Shown here one piece after another: positions 7,101-14,818 of a stretch of 20,386 nucleotides of DNA. The stretch lies in the NCBI GenBank assembly GCA_902766185.1, contig CACXCQ010000278.1:1-20386 (forward strand). Reading direction: 5' to 3'. The notes under the pieces are model-generated. The model ran no database searches and was not told where the DNA came from. It was given only the letters and a program-made list of their open reading frames with translations. The position numbers were made by a program, and so were the translations under genes. The stretch comes from an uncultured Eubacteriales bacterium. GTDB lineage: Bacteria > Bacillota > Clostridia > Peptostreptococcales > Anaerovoracaceae. Positions within the stretch are counted from its first letter, which is position 1. Each line of letters begins with the position of its first letter.

Positions 7101-8862
7101 ATTCTGCCCGAAGGCCTTCCGGCAGTCCCGCCAGCTCCACCTTCTTCGGGGTCCCGTCATAGGTGAATACTCCGGAGCCCTCCCAGTGGACGTCGCTCAT
7201 GTCATGGGTGGTCTTCAGGATCTTCCATGTGCAGGGAGCCACCGGATCGGGGCTGCTGTAGTTATCGATGTCGTAGTCAAGACCCGCCGTGGCCACATAC
7301 GTGCCGGCATTCACGGCATCCGCTCCCGCGTAATAGGGAACGGTCCCGTCGGGAAGCCCCTCCAGCCGGACGCTCTTGGGCTGGCCGTCATAGGTGAAGG
7401 CCTCCATATAGGACCAGTTCAGGCCGGACATCTGATACCTGCCTTTGGATATGCTCCAGACCAGATCTTCCACCGGCCGGGGAGCGAAATAATTGTCCTC
7501 ATCGTAGCTGAGGATGGCCGCGGCCCGGTACTGTCCCACCTCGGTTGCCGTGTTTCCCGCGTATTCTGCGGTGACACCCTCCGGAAGGCCCTCCAGGGCC
7601 ACCGTTTTTTTCTGGCCGTCATAGGTCAGATCCTCCGGCAGCGCCCAGTGCGCGCCGCTCATATCGTATTCGGCCCGAAGGATGCGGACCGGTTTTTCCT
7701 CGGAGATCGTCTCGCCCACGAAGTTCTCCGCCACGTACCGGATCCTGGATCCGCTCATGGCGACGGGCAAAGGCTGGTCGTTGCTGAATTCCTCCCAGCG
7801 GCTGTCCGGAGCCTGCCAGATCTGGACCTTCAGAGAGGTGATCTCTCCGTGGCGCGGATCGATGACGGGATCCTTCAGTTCAAGAAGCTGTCCGTATTCC
7901 GTCTCCGGAATGTCATAGACCTGCTCAAAGACCGGGGTTCCCGCCCAGATGGCGTACAGCGTCATGTCTTTGTGGACGTTGAACAGCTGCCCGGGCTGAA
8001 TGCCCCTTCCGCTGCCGTCCCTTCTGGTGTTCCATTCCTTGAACACCAGGCCTTCGGGAGCCAGGAACAGGCCGCGCTTCGCCCGAAGCTGTGTACCGGC
8101 TTCGCAGGTCTGCTGCAGGGGTTCCTCAGAATCGCGCTCTCCCCCGTTTCCGTCGTATTTCATGGTGAACTCTGTGCCGGCGATGTACAGAACGCCATCG
8201 GTAGATGTGCGCCAGTCGGAAGCCCGCACGGTATCTTCGCTATCCTCCTGCGCGTCCTCGTCTTCACTGAATTCCGGCATGGAAATGATGGCCCTTCCGC
8301 CGCCGCCCAGGGAGAAGTTCTTTCCCGGGTCAAGGGCGCGCAGCCCGCTGCAGCCGAAGAGCATATCGTCTGTCATTTGCAGAGAACGATTGTCCAGAGT
8401 CGAAAGATCGAGGGATTTCAGATCGTTGCAGTACATGAACATTTTGGAAACGTCCATGACGGAGGAGATATCGATGCTGCCCAGTTCCACTTCCTTCAGA
8501 CTGCTGCAGGAAAGGAACATGCAGCTCATGTCCATCACCTTGCCGGTATCCAGCATCGACAGATCGATACGCTCCAGCGATCTGCACCCGCAGAACATCC
8601 AGGAAAAGTCCACCGCGTTCGAGGTGTCCAGACCCCGCAGGTCCGCCTCCTCGAGTGACGGGCAGTTCATGAAGGCTCCGATCAGGCTGACCACGCCGGT
8701 CACCTCTCCATCAAAGGATATCCTGCGGATCTTCTCCCTGTACTCGTCCCACGGATACGTGCCGTCTGCAGATACGCTCTCGGCGGTGCCGGCCGAAAAG
8801 ACCAGTTCCCCGTCTTCTGAAAGCGTCCATTCACATGTTCCCCAGTTTCCAGTGGCAATCAC
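4144..8862 (-). CDS. Giant leaderless repeat protein: BspA-type LRR, Listeria-Bacteroides repeat and 15 MBG/YDG-type repeats
   Basis: The 1572-residue product is modular. Residues 4-50 (NWGTCEWTLSEDGELVFSAG) resemble the lead-in of BspA-like surface proteins. Residues 53-178 are five leucine-rich repeats of the DUF285 type, with the conserved Cys at 67, 93, 119, 145 and 171, exactly 26 apart. An acidic linker (197-210) leads to one Listeria-Bacteroides-type repeat (231-308, KYDGNGG to LYAIW). Residues 399-1572 are fifteen repeats of about 77 residues with TYDG, GLPEG, YEGN, AG.Y.A.A, NY and a W-I-KA link, like MBG/YDG bacterial Ig-like domains. No signal peptide, membrane helix or LPXTG-like end is seen. 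The GTG start has GGGAGGT 6 nt upstream, and an in-frame TGA sits seven codons upstream, so no leader was missed. It lies 40 nt after hpt and overlaps cls by 8 nt. The fold suggests binding or scaffolding; function and cell location are unknown. Confidence 0.88.
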   Translation of the reverse strand: MIATGNWGTCEWTLSEDGELVFSAGTAESVSADGTYPWDEYREKIRRISFDGEVTGVVSLIGAFMNCPSLEEADLRGLDTSNAVDFSWMFCGCRSLERIDLSMLDTGKVMDMSCMFLSCSSLKEVELGSIDISSVMDVSKMFMYCNDLKSLDLSTLDNRSLQMTDDMLFGCSGLRALDPGKNFSLGGGGRAIISMPEFSEDEDAQEDSEDTVRASDWRTSTDGVLYIAGTEFTMKYDGNGGERDSEEPLQQTCEAGTQLRAKRGLFLAPEGLVFKEWNTRRDGSGRGIQPGQLFNVHKDMTLYAIWAGTPVFEQVYDIPETEYGQLLELKDPVIDPRHGEITSLKVQIWQAPDSRWEEFSNDQPLPVAMSGSRIRYVAENFVGETISEEKPVRILRAEYDMSGAHWALPEDLTYDGQKKTVALEGLPEGVTAEYAGNTATEVGQYRAAAILSYDEDNYFAPRPVEDLVWSISKGRYQMSGLNWSYMEAFTYDGQPKSVRLEGLPDGTVPYYAGADAVNAGTYVATAGLDYDIDNYSSPDPVAPCTWKILKTTHDMSDVHWEGSGVFTYDGTPKKVELAGLPEGLRAEYTGNVASDAGIYTARAVFVPDDPVNYELPDPVAFSWQIQKADHDVENMAWTNCSLVYTGEEQGVHLEGIPEGVSVLYEGDRGIETGEYTARAEFCVDDLNNYNQMDPITVKWEIRRADIDLSKMRWNYSSPYIYNGMEKTVELKSIPEQIQAVSYSGERGTNAGSYLARAEFTYDQENYNPPVIPDCRWTILKANLKLSDVGWDYDEPFTYDGGEHQVHVTGLPDNAAVSYENGGAVNAGTHTTRAFITPLDPDNFNTPQPKELTWEIRKAVFDITGSFWDTDQERIFDGAGKFVQMKGLPAGVSVSYEGNEAIEAGEYRAKAVFAVEDTSNFVPPQPREVTWNIEPAAIDLKGIRWDYSDPFTYDGSEKQILLTGLPEGVTAEYTGNVASEAGEYAARAELIPPEGSSFHRTPILGKVWRINKAQIDVSDAFWVLPEDSVYDGMLKEAHLEGLPAGLRVEYTGNEAVDAGSYRAEAKLTPYDENNFEPPKIGGCSWQIGRADIDISEATWTGYETFVYDGTVHRVLLQNLPDLVEAVYEGNAAADAGYYIATADFRPKDQRNYNTPRRMQYEWSVAKAQISAESTYWISGGDDLIYDGEPHSIRLAGLPQGVNPVYQGNTAVDAGQYIASAVLEPEDDRNFLPCVVEPYRWEIEKAEIDIAGVMWASSGELVYDGTLKVVGLTGLSDDISVEYENNVAVDAGTYHASAVLSTHSNNYTAPEIEGCTWTIAKAVPDISEVAWSYAFEFTYDGYEKMVELVDLPEGITARYQGNAAIEAGDYVAQATLIMADPMNYEAPAVPPLEWRIGKRDYDMSTAVWTGQEGFVYDGTVKSVMLTGLEDGLEPIYEGNTGVDAGVYTATARFLYDENNYNPPAELSCTWEIAKAPLDVSGVRWNYEGPFKAGGRNRTVTLQADGPERGAVGRLFGKNKDVKYLGLPEGTTVRYEGNTAKEPGVYEAKAYLNIPPLPNHQVTEPIRLTWEIVND
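4147..7668 (-). repeat. Array of fifteen coding repeats of about 231 nt (77 residues)
   Basis: Repeat units begin near residues 399, 476, 553, 630, 706, 783, 860, 937, 1014, 1091, 1168, 1246, 1322, 1399 and 1475, so spacing stays at 76-78 throughout. Each starts D-[MIVL]-S-x-x-x-W and contains TYDG or a variant near position 15 and GLP about 12 residues later. Unit 4 has YTG and unit 7 has FDG in place of YDG. The last unit lacks YDG and has an insertion of roughly 18 residues (about 1501-1520). The copies differ widely in sequence, so this is an old domain array rather than a recent DNA-level amplification. Confidence 0.9.
8329..8706 (-). repeat. Five 26-residue leucine-rich repeats (BspA/DUF285 type)
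   Basis: Within the giant protein, residues 53-178 repeat a pattern of M-F-x-x-C-x-S-L-x-x-x-x-L-x-x-L-D-T-S-x-V-x-D-x-S. The conserved cysteines at 67, 93, 119, 145 and 171 fall at an exact 26-residue period. This layout is known from BspA-like surface proteins and from the mycoplasma DUF285 family. The repeats end in LRALDPGKNF, a common capping phrase for this family. Confidence 0.85.
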
Positions 8863-8902
8863 GTTGCTACCTCCCTGTGCTCAAAAAAGAATATAAACCG
8901 TA

Positions 8903-9442
8903 TCAATCCTCCAGGTACGTGATGTACGGGAGATTTCTGTACCGCTGGTCATAGTCGAGACCATAGCCTACGATGAACCGGTCGTCCACCGTGAACCCGA
9001 TGTAGTCCACATCGATCTCCACCCTGCGGCCTTCCGGCTTGTCCAGAAGAGAACAGATCCTGACCACCTTCGCTCCGCGGCTGACAAAGTATCCCCGCAG
9101 ATAGTTCAGGGTCACGCCGCTGTCCACGATGTCCTCAACGATGATGACCGTCTTTCCCTCGATGTCCGTATCCAGGTCCTTGTTGATCTTCACGACACCG
9201 GAGGATTTGGTGGCTGCGCCGTAGCTGCTCACCGCCATGAAATCGATGGTCATGTCCAGATTCACGTTCTTCATCAGATCCGCCATCCACAGGACAGCTC
9301 CGCGAAGAATGCCGACCATGACGATCTGTTCGCCCTGGTAGTCCTCCGTGATCTGTCTGCCGATCTCCTTCGCCTTGGCGAGGATCTCTTCCTGCGTGAT
9401 CATGATGGTGCCGATGGTGTTATTGTGCGTGTCCGTCTGCAT
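8903..9442 (-). CDS. hpt: Hypoxanthine phosphoribosyltransferase
   Basis: The 179-residue enzyme salvages hypoxanthine and guanine by joining them to PRPP to give IMP and GMP in the cytoplasm. The PRPP-binding loop VIIVEDIVDSGVTLNYL is complete, with the acidic pair E-D. The family landmarks VGILRGAVLWMADL, DFMAVSSYG, LLDKPEGRR and VGYGLDYDQRYRNLPYI are all present. I chose the ATG at 9442 because AGAGG lies about 6 nt upstream and because the segment before MITQEEI aligns with the start of Bacillus HprT. The internal ATG at 9403 has no binding site. The gene overlaps the end of the DUF1232 gene by 23 nt and the giant repeat gene follows 40 nt later, so it is co-transcribed in the tig operon. 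Confidence 0.96.
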   Translation of the reverse strand: MQTDTHNNTIGTIMITQEEILAKAKEIGRQITEDYQGEQIVMVGILRGAVLWMADLMKNVNLDMTIDFMAVSSYGAATKSSGVVKINKDLDTDIEGKTVIIVEDIVDSGVTLNYLRGYFVSRGAKVVRICSLLDKPEGRRVEIDVDYIGFTVDDRFIVGYGLDYDQRYRNLPYITYLED

Positions 9443-9818
9443 TTTCTTCCTCTGCTTCCTCCTGCTCAGTTTCAGCCTGTTCGGCCTCCCCTTGCTCTTC
9501 TCCCTCGTTCACGTTATATTCTACATCATCCACTACGGTTTTACCACGGAATTTTCGGGAATAGTCCTTGGGCTTCTCCCCGATCCAGTATTTGTCCAGT
9601 TCGCTGGACAGATACCACAGGATAAGAGCCCACACCAGGATGTCGTCCAGGATCCCGAAGGGGAAGATAATGGGCGGAATGATATCAAAAGGCAGAAAAA
9701 GATAAACGATCCCCGCGACGATGATGGCCTTCTTTCTAAGCGGAACAGTCTTGTCTGCCATCATGAAGCGGATCGCCTTGATCCTTTTGATCAGTACGCG
9801 AAATCCAAAAAACTGCAT
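9420..9818 (-). CDS. DUF1232 (YkvA-like) small membrane protein
   Basis: This 132-residue protein has the DUF1232 core at about residues 22-70: D-K-T-V-P-L-R-K-K-A, then a hydrophobic helix ending LFLPFDIIPP, then GILDDILVWALILW. The PxDxIP and LDD motifs are the family hallmark. Two membrane helices are likely. The last 35 or so residues are a low-complexity acidic tail rich in Glu and Gln (about 99-128), outside the conserved domain. The family's biochemical role is not known to me. Its ATG directly follows the engB stop codon, with GGAGG inside the end of engB, so the pair is translationally linked. Its tail overlaps the start of hpt by 23 nt, which may partly explain its composition, since the AG-rich stretch carries the hpt binding site. 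Confidence 0.85.
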   Translation of the reverse strand: MQFFGFRVLIKRIKAIRFMMADKTVPLRKKAIIVAGIVYLFLPFDIIPPIIFPFGILDDILVWALILWYLSSELDKYWIGEKPKDYSRKFRGKTVVDDVEYNVNEGEEQGEAEQAETEQEEAEEENADGHAQ

Positions 9819-10406
9819 CTATTCCTCCAACAACTGTTCCATTACATCCAGCAGATCCTCCTGCCCTGTCTTCTTCAGGGCGGATACGGGGATCACCGGA
9901 TCCGCGGGGTCAAGGTCCAGACTCCGCCGGATCATGGCGATGTGCTTCTGCAGATGATTTCTGGAGATTTTATCCGCTTTGGTCGCCACCACGATGCCGT
10001 CAAGGCCGTAGTGCCGCAGATAATCGTGCATCTGCCGGTCCTGGGCGGAGGGCTCGTGGCGGATGTCCACCAGCTGGATCACCGCGACCAGGTTTTCCCG
10101 GCTCTCCAGGTACTGTTCCATCATCTTGCCCCAGCTCTCGGAAACGGAGCGGGACACCTTCGCGTAGCCGTATCCCGGCAGGTCAACGATCCGGAAAGCG
10201 TCGTTGATCCGGTAGAAGTTGATGGTCCTGGTCTTTCCCGGGCTCCCGCTGGTGCGGGCCAGCTTCCGCCTTCCGGTAAGCAGGTTCAGCAGAGATGATT
10301 TGCCCACGTTGGAGCGGCCGGCGAAGGCGATCTCCGTCAGGTCCTCCGGCGGGTACTGATCCGGCCGTACTGCCACGGCCTCCAGTTCTGACTGTTTGAT
10401 CTTCAT
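9819..10406 (-). CDS. engB: Ribosome biogenesis GTP-binding protein EngB/YsxC
   Basis: The 195-residue protein is a single GTPase domain of the TrmE-Era-EngA-YihA class. Visible motifs are G1 GRSNVGKSS (30-38), G2 around GKTRTINF (57-64), G3 DLPGYGYAKV (from 75), G4 TKAD (142-145) and G5 SAL (175-177). EngB is an essential GTPase acting late in 50S subunit assembly in Bacillus. Length fits the family. The ATG at 10406 lies 4 nt after the lon stop codon, with AAGGGTGAT spanning the lon end as the probable binding site. Lon followed by engB is the standard order in Bacillota, so co-expression with the protease block is normal. Confidence 0.96.
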   Translation of the reverse strand: MKIKQSELEAVAVRPDQYPPEDLTEIAFAGRSNVGKSSLLNLLTGRRKLARTSGSPGKTRTINFYRINDAFRIVDLPGYGYAKVSRSVSESWGKMMEQYLESRENLVAVIQLVDIRHEPSAQDRQMHDYLRHYGLDGIVVATKADKISRNHLQKHIAMIRRSLDLDPADPVIPVSALKKTGQEDLLDVMEQLLEE

Positions 10407-10410
10407 GGCA

Positions 10411-12756
10411 TCACCCTTTGATCAGCACCTGCTTCAGCGCGTCTTTCGCGGTCTTCAGCAGGACGAACTCCATTTCATTGCGGACGGTCTCCGGAATCTC
10501 CTGGATGTCCACTTCATTCTCCGCAGGCAGGAGCACCTTGCGGATCCCTGCCCGGTGTGCCGCCATCACCTTTTCCCGGATCCCGCCTACCGGCAGCACA
10601 TTGCCCCGGAGGGTGATCTCGCCGGTCATGGCCACATCCTTTCTGGCGGGTATTCCCGTCAGCGTGGAGACCAGGGCCGTGCACATGGTCACTCCTGCCG
10701 AGGGGCCGTCCTTGGGGATCGCCCCTTCGGGAATGTGGATATGGATGTCGTATTTCTTATAGAATTCCTCTTCGATCTTCAGCTCTTTGGCGATGGACCG
10801 GATATAGCTCAGTCCGGTGCGGGCGGATTCCTGCATCACGTCCCCCATCTGTCCGGTGAGCACCAGCTTGCCACTGCCGGGGACCGCCACGGTCTCGATG
10901 AACATGGTATCCCCTCCAACGATGGTCCAGGCGAGGCCGGTGGTGACACCCACCTCCTTCTTTCCCCGGATGATATCGAAGTGGTATTTCTTCTTTCCCA
11001 GATATTCCTCGACCCGGGCCGCGGTAACGCTGACCCGGCTCTTGTCTCCGCTGACGTACTTTCTGGCCGCCTTGCGGCAGATGTTGCCGATCTCACGCTC
11101 CAGATTACGGACGCCGGACTCTCTGGTGTAGTAGTTGATGATGGTCTGCAGACCTGCCTTTGTGAAGGAGATATCGCTCTTCTTCAGGCCGTTCTCGCTG
11201 ATCTGCTTCGGCACCAGGTACTGCCTGGCGATGTGCAGCTTGTCGTCCTCGGTGTAGCCGGTGACCTGGATCACCTCCATCCGGTCCAGCAGAGGCCGGG
11301 GAATGGTCTCCGTAGTGTTGGCCGTGGTGATGAACATGACCTTGGACAGATCGAAGGGCACCTCCAGATAGTGGTCGGTGAAATCCTTGTTCTGCTCCGG
11401 GTCGAGCACCTCCAGCAGGGCCGATGCCGGATCTCCCTTGTAGTCCGCGCCGATCTTGTCCACTTCGTCGAAGAGGAAGACCGGATTGGACGTTCCGCTG
11501 TCGCTGATGGCGCTGATGATCCTGCCCGGAATGGCTCCGATATAGGTCCTGCGGTGACCGCGGATCTCCGCTTCATCCCGCACGCCGCCCAGGGACATAC
11601 GGACGAATTCCCTTCCGATGGATCTGGCTACGCTTCTGGCGATGGAGGTCTTGCCGGTTCCCGGCGGCCCCACCAGACAGAGGATCGGGCCCTTCAGCCC
11701 CTCTGAGAGCTGCATGACGGCCAAATATTCCAGCACACGCTCCTTGACCTTCTCCAGACCGTAATGGTCTTCGTTCAGGATCTTCTCCGCCTGGATCAGA
11801 TCGATGTTGTCTTCGCTGTATTTGTTCCAGGGCAGGTCGAGGATGGTCTCGATGTAGTTGCGGCTCACCGTGGCTTCCGCGGAGGATGCCTGCATTCTGG
11901 AGAACCGGTTGATCTCCTTGACCACCTTCTCTCTGGTCTTTTCCTCAAGGTCCAGAGCCTCCAGCTTTTCCATGAAGCCGGCCACCTCGTCCTCAACGTC
12001 ATCGGCGCCGCCCAGTTCCTCCTGGATGGCACGCATCTGCTCCCGCAGGTAGTACTCCCGCTGATTCTGGTTGATCTGGGACTTCACCTTGGTGGAGATG
12101 TCCTGCTCGATCTTCAGGATCTCGATCTCCTTCAGCAGAATGCCGTTCAGCTTCTCCAGCCGTTCCTTCGGATCCAGCGTCTCCAGAAGCAGCTGCTTGT
12201 CCTCCAGACGAATCTCCATGTGAGAGGCGATCATGTCGGCCATCCGGCCAGCCTCTTCGATGGTCACCACGGAGGCGAAGACCTCCGGCGCCAGATTCTG
12301 GTTCAGGTTGATGTATTCATCGAAGCTGGCGAGTACCGTGCGCATCATGGCTTCTGTAGCCGCTTCTGACGAGGTGGACTCCTCCTCCACCAGGGGCCTG
12401 ACCTTGCACCGGAAGTAAGGCACCTCGAAGAGGACCTCCTCGATGGTCCCTCTGCAGATCCCCTCCACGAGCACCCGGATAGAATCTCCGGGGAGGCGGA
12501 GCATCTGCTTGATCCTGCCGATGGTCCCCAGATGATAGAAGTCCTCCGGTGTGGGAAGGTCCGTATTCTCATCGATCTGCGAGGCCAGGAAAATATACTG
12601 GTTGCTGACCATGGCCTTTTCCAGGGCGCTGATGGACTTTTCTCTGCCGATATCGAAGTGGAGCACCATGTTCGGGAACACAGAAAGGCCCCGAAGCGGT
12701 ATCATGGGCAGCTCCACCATTTCCTGCATGACTATGTTTCTATCTTTCTCTTCCAC
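10411..12756 (-). CDS. lon: ATP-dependent protease Lon (LonA)
   Basis: The 781-residue protein has all LonA parts: an N-terminal substrate-binding domain (about 12-210), a coiled-coil stretch, the AAA+ module with Walker A GPPGTGKT (363-370) and Walker B FLFDEVDKIG (427-436), and the protease domain with the Ser-Lys dyad at S686 (KDGPSAGVT) and K729 (GGIREKV). Lon degrades misfolded and regulatory proteins in the cytoplasm. The GTG start used here has AGGAGA about 10 nt upstream. An ATG nine codons later (12729) would give the N-terminus MQEMVELPMIPLRG, closer to Bacillus Lon, but has a poorer binding site, so the start is uncertain by nine residues. A hairpin sits between clpX and lon. EngB follows 4 nt after the stop. 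Confidence 0.97.
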   Translation of the reverse strand: MEEKDRNIVMQEMVELPMIPLRGLSVFPNMVLHFDIGREKSISALEKAMVSNQYIFLASQIDENTDLPTPEDFYHLGTIGRIKQMLRLPGDSIRVLVEGICRGTIEEVLFEVPYFRCKVRPLVEEESTSSEAATEAMMRTVLASFDEYINLNQNLAPEVFASVVTIEEAGRMADMIASHMEIRLEDKQLLLETLDPKERLEKLNGILLKEIEILKIEQDISTKVKSQINQNQREYYLREQMRAIQEELGGADDVEDEVAGFMEKLEALDLEEKTREKVVKEINRFSRMQASSAEATVSRNYIETILDLPWNKYSEDNIDLIQAEKILNEDHYGLEKVKERVLEYLAVMQLSEGLKGPILCLVGPPGTGKTSIARSVARSIGREFVRMSLGGVRDEAEIRGHRRTYIGAIPGRIISAISDSGTSNPVFLFDEVDKIGADYKGDPASALLEVLDPEQNKDFTDHYLEVPFDLSKVMFITTANTTETIPRPLLDRMEVIQVTGYTEDDKLHIARQYLVPKQISENGLKKSDISFTKAGLQTIINYYTRESGVRNLEREIGNICRKAARKYVSGDKSRVSVTAARVEEYLGKKKYHFDIIRGKKEVGVTTGLAWTIVGGDTMFIETVAVPGSGKLVLTGQMGDVMQESARTGLSYIRSIAKELKIEEEFYKKYDIHIHIPEGAIPKDGPSAGVTMCTALVSTLTGIPARKDVAMTGEITLRGNVLPVGGIREKVMAAHRAGIRKVLLPAENEVDIQEIPETVRNEMEFVLLKTAKDALKQVLIKG

Positions 12757-12782
12757 GTTGCTGTTTCTCCTGTATCAACGAT

Positions 12783-12805
12783 GCGGCGGCATTCGGTGCC
12801 GCCGC
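12783..12805 (-). other. Intercistronic hairpin between clpX and lon
   Basis: GCGGCGGCA and TGCCGCCGC form a perfect 9-bp GC-rich stem with a 5-nt loop in the 77-nt gap between the clpX stop and the lon start. No T-run follows, so it is not a standard intrinsic terminator. It could pause polymerase, mark an RNA processing or stability point, or lower lon relative to clpX. Confidence 0.6.
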
Positions 12806-12833
12806 AGAATAATCCGTTCCATTAAAATCCGTC

Positions 12834-14177
12834 TCAGGCGGTCTCTCCGGCATCCGGTTCCGCCTTCTTCTCGCGCTTCTTCCTGCCGGTGTTCCTGGCC
12901 GCGCCCTTCTCCCGGTCGGGGGAAGGCAGCTTGACCTCCTTAAAGGTAAGCTTCGGTGGTTCTTCCTTCTCCACCGTCTCTCTGGTGATGATGCACCCGG
13001 AGACATCTGTCCTCGAGGGAAGCTCGTACATGATGCCTGTCATCAGCTTCTCCATGATCCCCCGCAGGCCTCGCGCTCCGGATTTGCGCTCCAGCGTCTT
13101 CTCCGCGATGGCCTCCACGGCGTCCTCCGTCACGGTCAGCTCCACCCGGTCCATGGCCAGCAGCTTCTGGTACTGCTTCACCAGAGCGTTCTTCGGCTCG
13201 GTCAGGATCCGCATCAGCGCCTCCTTGGACAACTCCTCCAGCGTGACCAGCACAGGCAGACGTCCGATGATCTCCGGGATCAGCCCGTATTTCAGCAGAT
13301 CCTCAGGCTGGGCGTGACGCAGAAGGTCTTCATTCTCGATCTTGTTGCCGTCAACGTTGGAGTTGAATCCGATGACCTTCTCGCCGATCCGCTTGCGGAT
13401 GACTTTCTCGATGCCGCTGAAGGCACCGCCGCAGATGAACAGCACGTTGCTGGTATCAAAGGGAATGAACTCCTGATTGGGGTGCTTCCTGCCTCCCTGA
13501 GGCGGCACGTTTGCCACTGTGCCCTCGATGATCTTCAGCAGCGCCTGCTGTACGCCTTCTCCGCTGACGTCTCTGGTGATGGATGGGTTCTCCGATTTCC
13601 GGGCGATCTTATCGATCTCATCCACATAGATGATTCCCCTCTGGGCCCGTTCGATGTCCCAGTCCGCCGCCTGGATCAGCTTCAGCAGGATGTTCTCCAC
13701 GTCCTCGCCCACGTAGCCGGCCTCCGTCAGGGTGGTGGCGTCGGCAATGGCAAAGGGAACGTCCAGGATCCTGGCCAGCGTCTGAGCCAGAAGTGTCTTG
13801 CCGGAACCCGTGGGGCCGATCATGACGATATTGCTCTTCTGGATCTCCACCTCCGGATCCGGGTCCATGCCCAGCTGGATCCGCTTATAGTGGTTGTACA
13901 CCGCCACGGACAGAGCCTTCTTGGCTTCCTCCTGTCCGATGACGTATTCCGACAGCACCTCCGCGATCTCCCTGGGCTTGGGCAGATGTGCCTTCTCTCC
14001 CTGAATGACATCCTCCCGCGCCTCCTGATCCTTCTCGTTGATCAGCTCCAGGCACAGGTCCACGCACTGGTCACAGATGTACACGTCCGGCCCGCTGATG
14101 AGCTGACGGACGCGGCTCTGGGGCCGTCCGCAGAAGGAACAGCATAATTCCTGATTGTCGTCGTATTTTTTTACCAT
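12834..14177 (-). CDS. clpX: ATP-dependent Clp protease ATP-binding subunit ClpX
   Basis: The 447-residue protein carries the N-terminal zinc-binding domain (C13, C16, C35, C38) and a full AAA+ module: Walker A GPTGSGKT (121-128), pore loop GYVG (154-157), Walker [10 protein letters not shown] (182-190), RKH loop (230-232), the IGF tripeptide at 269-271 that docks on ClpP, and sensor 2 GARG (367-370). ClpX unfolds tagged proteins and feeds them to ClpP. The protein is longer than typical ClpX because of a charged tail (about 405-447) rich in Lys, Arg and Glu, which is variable in the family. The gene starts 21 nt after the clpP stop with only a weak binding site, suggesting coupling to clpP translation. 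Confidence 0.98.
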   Translation of the reverse strand: MVKKYDDNQELCCSFCGRPQSRVRQLISGPDVYICDQCVDLCLELINEKDQEAREDVIQGEKAHLPKPREIAEVLSEYVIGQEEAKKALSVAVYNHYKRIQLGMDPDPEVEIQKSNIVMIGPTGSGKTLLAQTLARILDVPFAIADATTLTEAGYVGEDVENILLKLIQAADWDIERAQRGIIYVDEIDKIARKSENPSITRDVSGEGVQQALLKIIEGTVANVPPQGGRKHPNQEFIPFDTSNVLFICGGAFSGIEKVIRKRIGEKVIGFNSNVDGNKIENEDLLRHAQPEDLLKYGLIPEIIGRLPVLVTLEELSKEALMRILTEPKNALVKQYQKLLAMDRVELTVTEDAVEAIAEKTLERKSGARGLRGIMEKLMTGIMYELPSRTDVSGCIITRETVEKEEPPKLTFKEVKLPSPDREKGAARNTGRKKREKKAEPDAGETA

Positions 14178-14198
14178 ATCTCTTGTCCGAACTATCCC

Positions 14199-14780
14199 CT
14201 ATCTCTCTTTGATCACATGATCGATGATCCCGTACTCCTTGCCCTCATCCGCGGACATGAAGAAATCTCTGTCCGTATCTTTTCGGATGGTCTCCAAAGG
14301 CTGGCCGGTGGTCTCGCTGAGGATGGCGTCCAGCTTTTCCCTGGTCTTCAGCAGCCACTGGGCCTGGATCTTCACATCCTCCGCCTGTCCCCGGGCGCCG
14401 CCCAAAGGCTGGTGGATCATGATCTCCGCGTTGGGCAGCGCGTACCGCTTGCCCTTTTCTCCTGCGGAGAGGAGGAAAGCACCCATGCTTGCTGCCAGTC
14501 CTACGCAGATGGTGGAGATCTTCGGCTTGACATACTGCATGGTATCGTAGATCGCCAGTCCCGCGGTCACTGAACCGCCGGGGCTGTTGATGTATATGTT
14601 GATGTCCTTTTCCGGGTCCTCCGCCTCCAGAAACAGAAGCTGTGCCACCACCAGGCTGGCCAGATGATCATCGATCTCCTCACCGATGAAGATGATCCTG
14701 TCCTTCAGCAGCCGGGAATAGATATCATAGGTGCGTTCACCGCTTCCGGTCTGTTCCACTACATAGGGAATTAGCGCCAT
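14199..14780 (-). CDS. clpP: ATP-dependent Clp protease proteolytic subunit ClpP
   Basis: This 193-residue serine protease has the complete triad S98 (GLAASMGAF), H123 ([10 protein letters not shown]) and D172 (TDRDFF), plus the family start [13 protein letters not shown], where the loop that meets ClpX begins. Fourteen subunits form the barrel that degrades substrates delivered by ClpX. Length is standard. The ATG has a strong GGAGGAGG about 7 nt upstream. It sits between tig and clpX with a 38-nt gap after tig, the common Clostridia arrangement that couples folding and degradation. Confidence 0.98.
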   Translation of the reverse strand: MALIPYVVEQTGSGERTYDIYSRLLKDRIIFIGEEIDDHLASLVVAQLLFLEAEDPEKDINIYINSPGGSVTAGLAIYDTMQYVKPKISTICVGLAASMGAFLLSAGEKGKRYALPNAEIMIHQPLGGARGQAEDVKIQAQWLLKTREKLDAILSETTGQPLETIRKDTDRDFFMSADEGKEYGIIDHVIKER

Positions 14781-14818
14781 TGATGTGCCTCCTCCAATTG
14801 TTATCCAAAATGTTTAGC

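Noticed and set aside
4147..7668. Periodic 231-nt signal as a CRISPR array or recent DNA repeat
   Set aside because: The period is codon-aligned and the units conserve protein motifs while diverging in bases; there are no identical short repeats with spacers.
5752..8658. A 968-codon open frame on the plus strand, opposite the giant repeat gene, with others at 2724-4169 and 4054-5688
   Set aside because: They mirror the GC-rich repeats and cls coding on the other strand, resemble no protein family I know, and have no promoter of their own. The minus-strand frames carry clear domains.
8863..8902. A missed signal peptide upstream of the giant protein
   Set aside because: An in-frame TGA lies seven codons before the GTG start, and hpt ends 40 nt upstream.
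9403..9442. A shorter hpt beginning at the internal ATG 9403
   Set aside because: No binding site precedes it, and the 13 residues before it align with the start of known HprT proteins.
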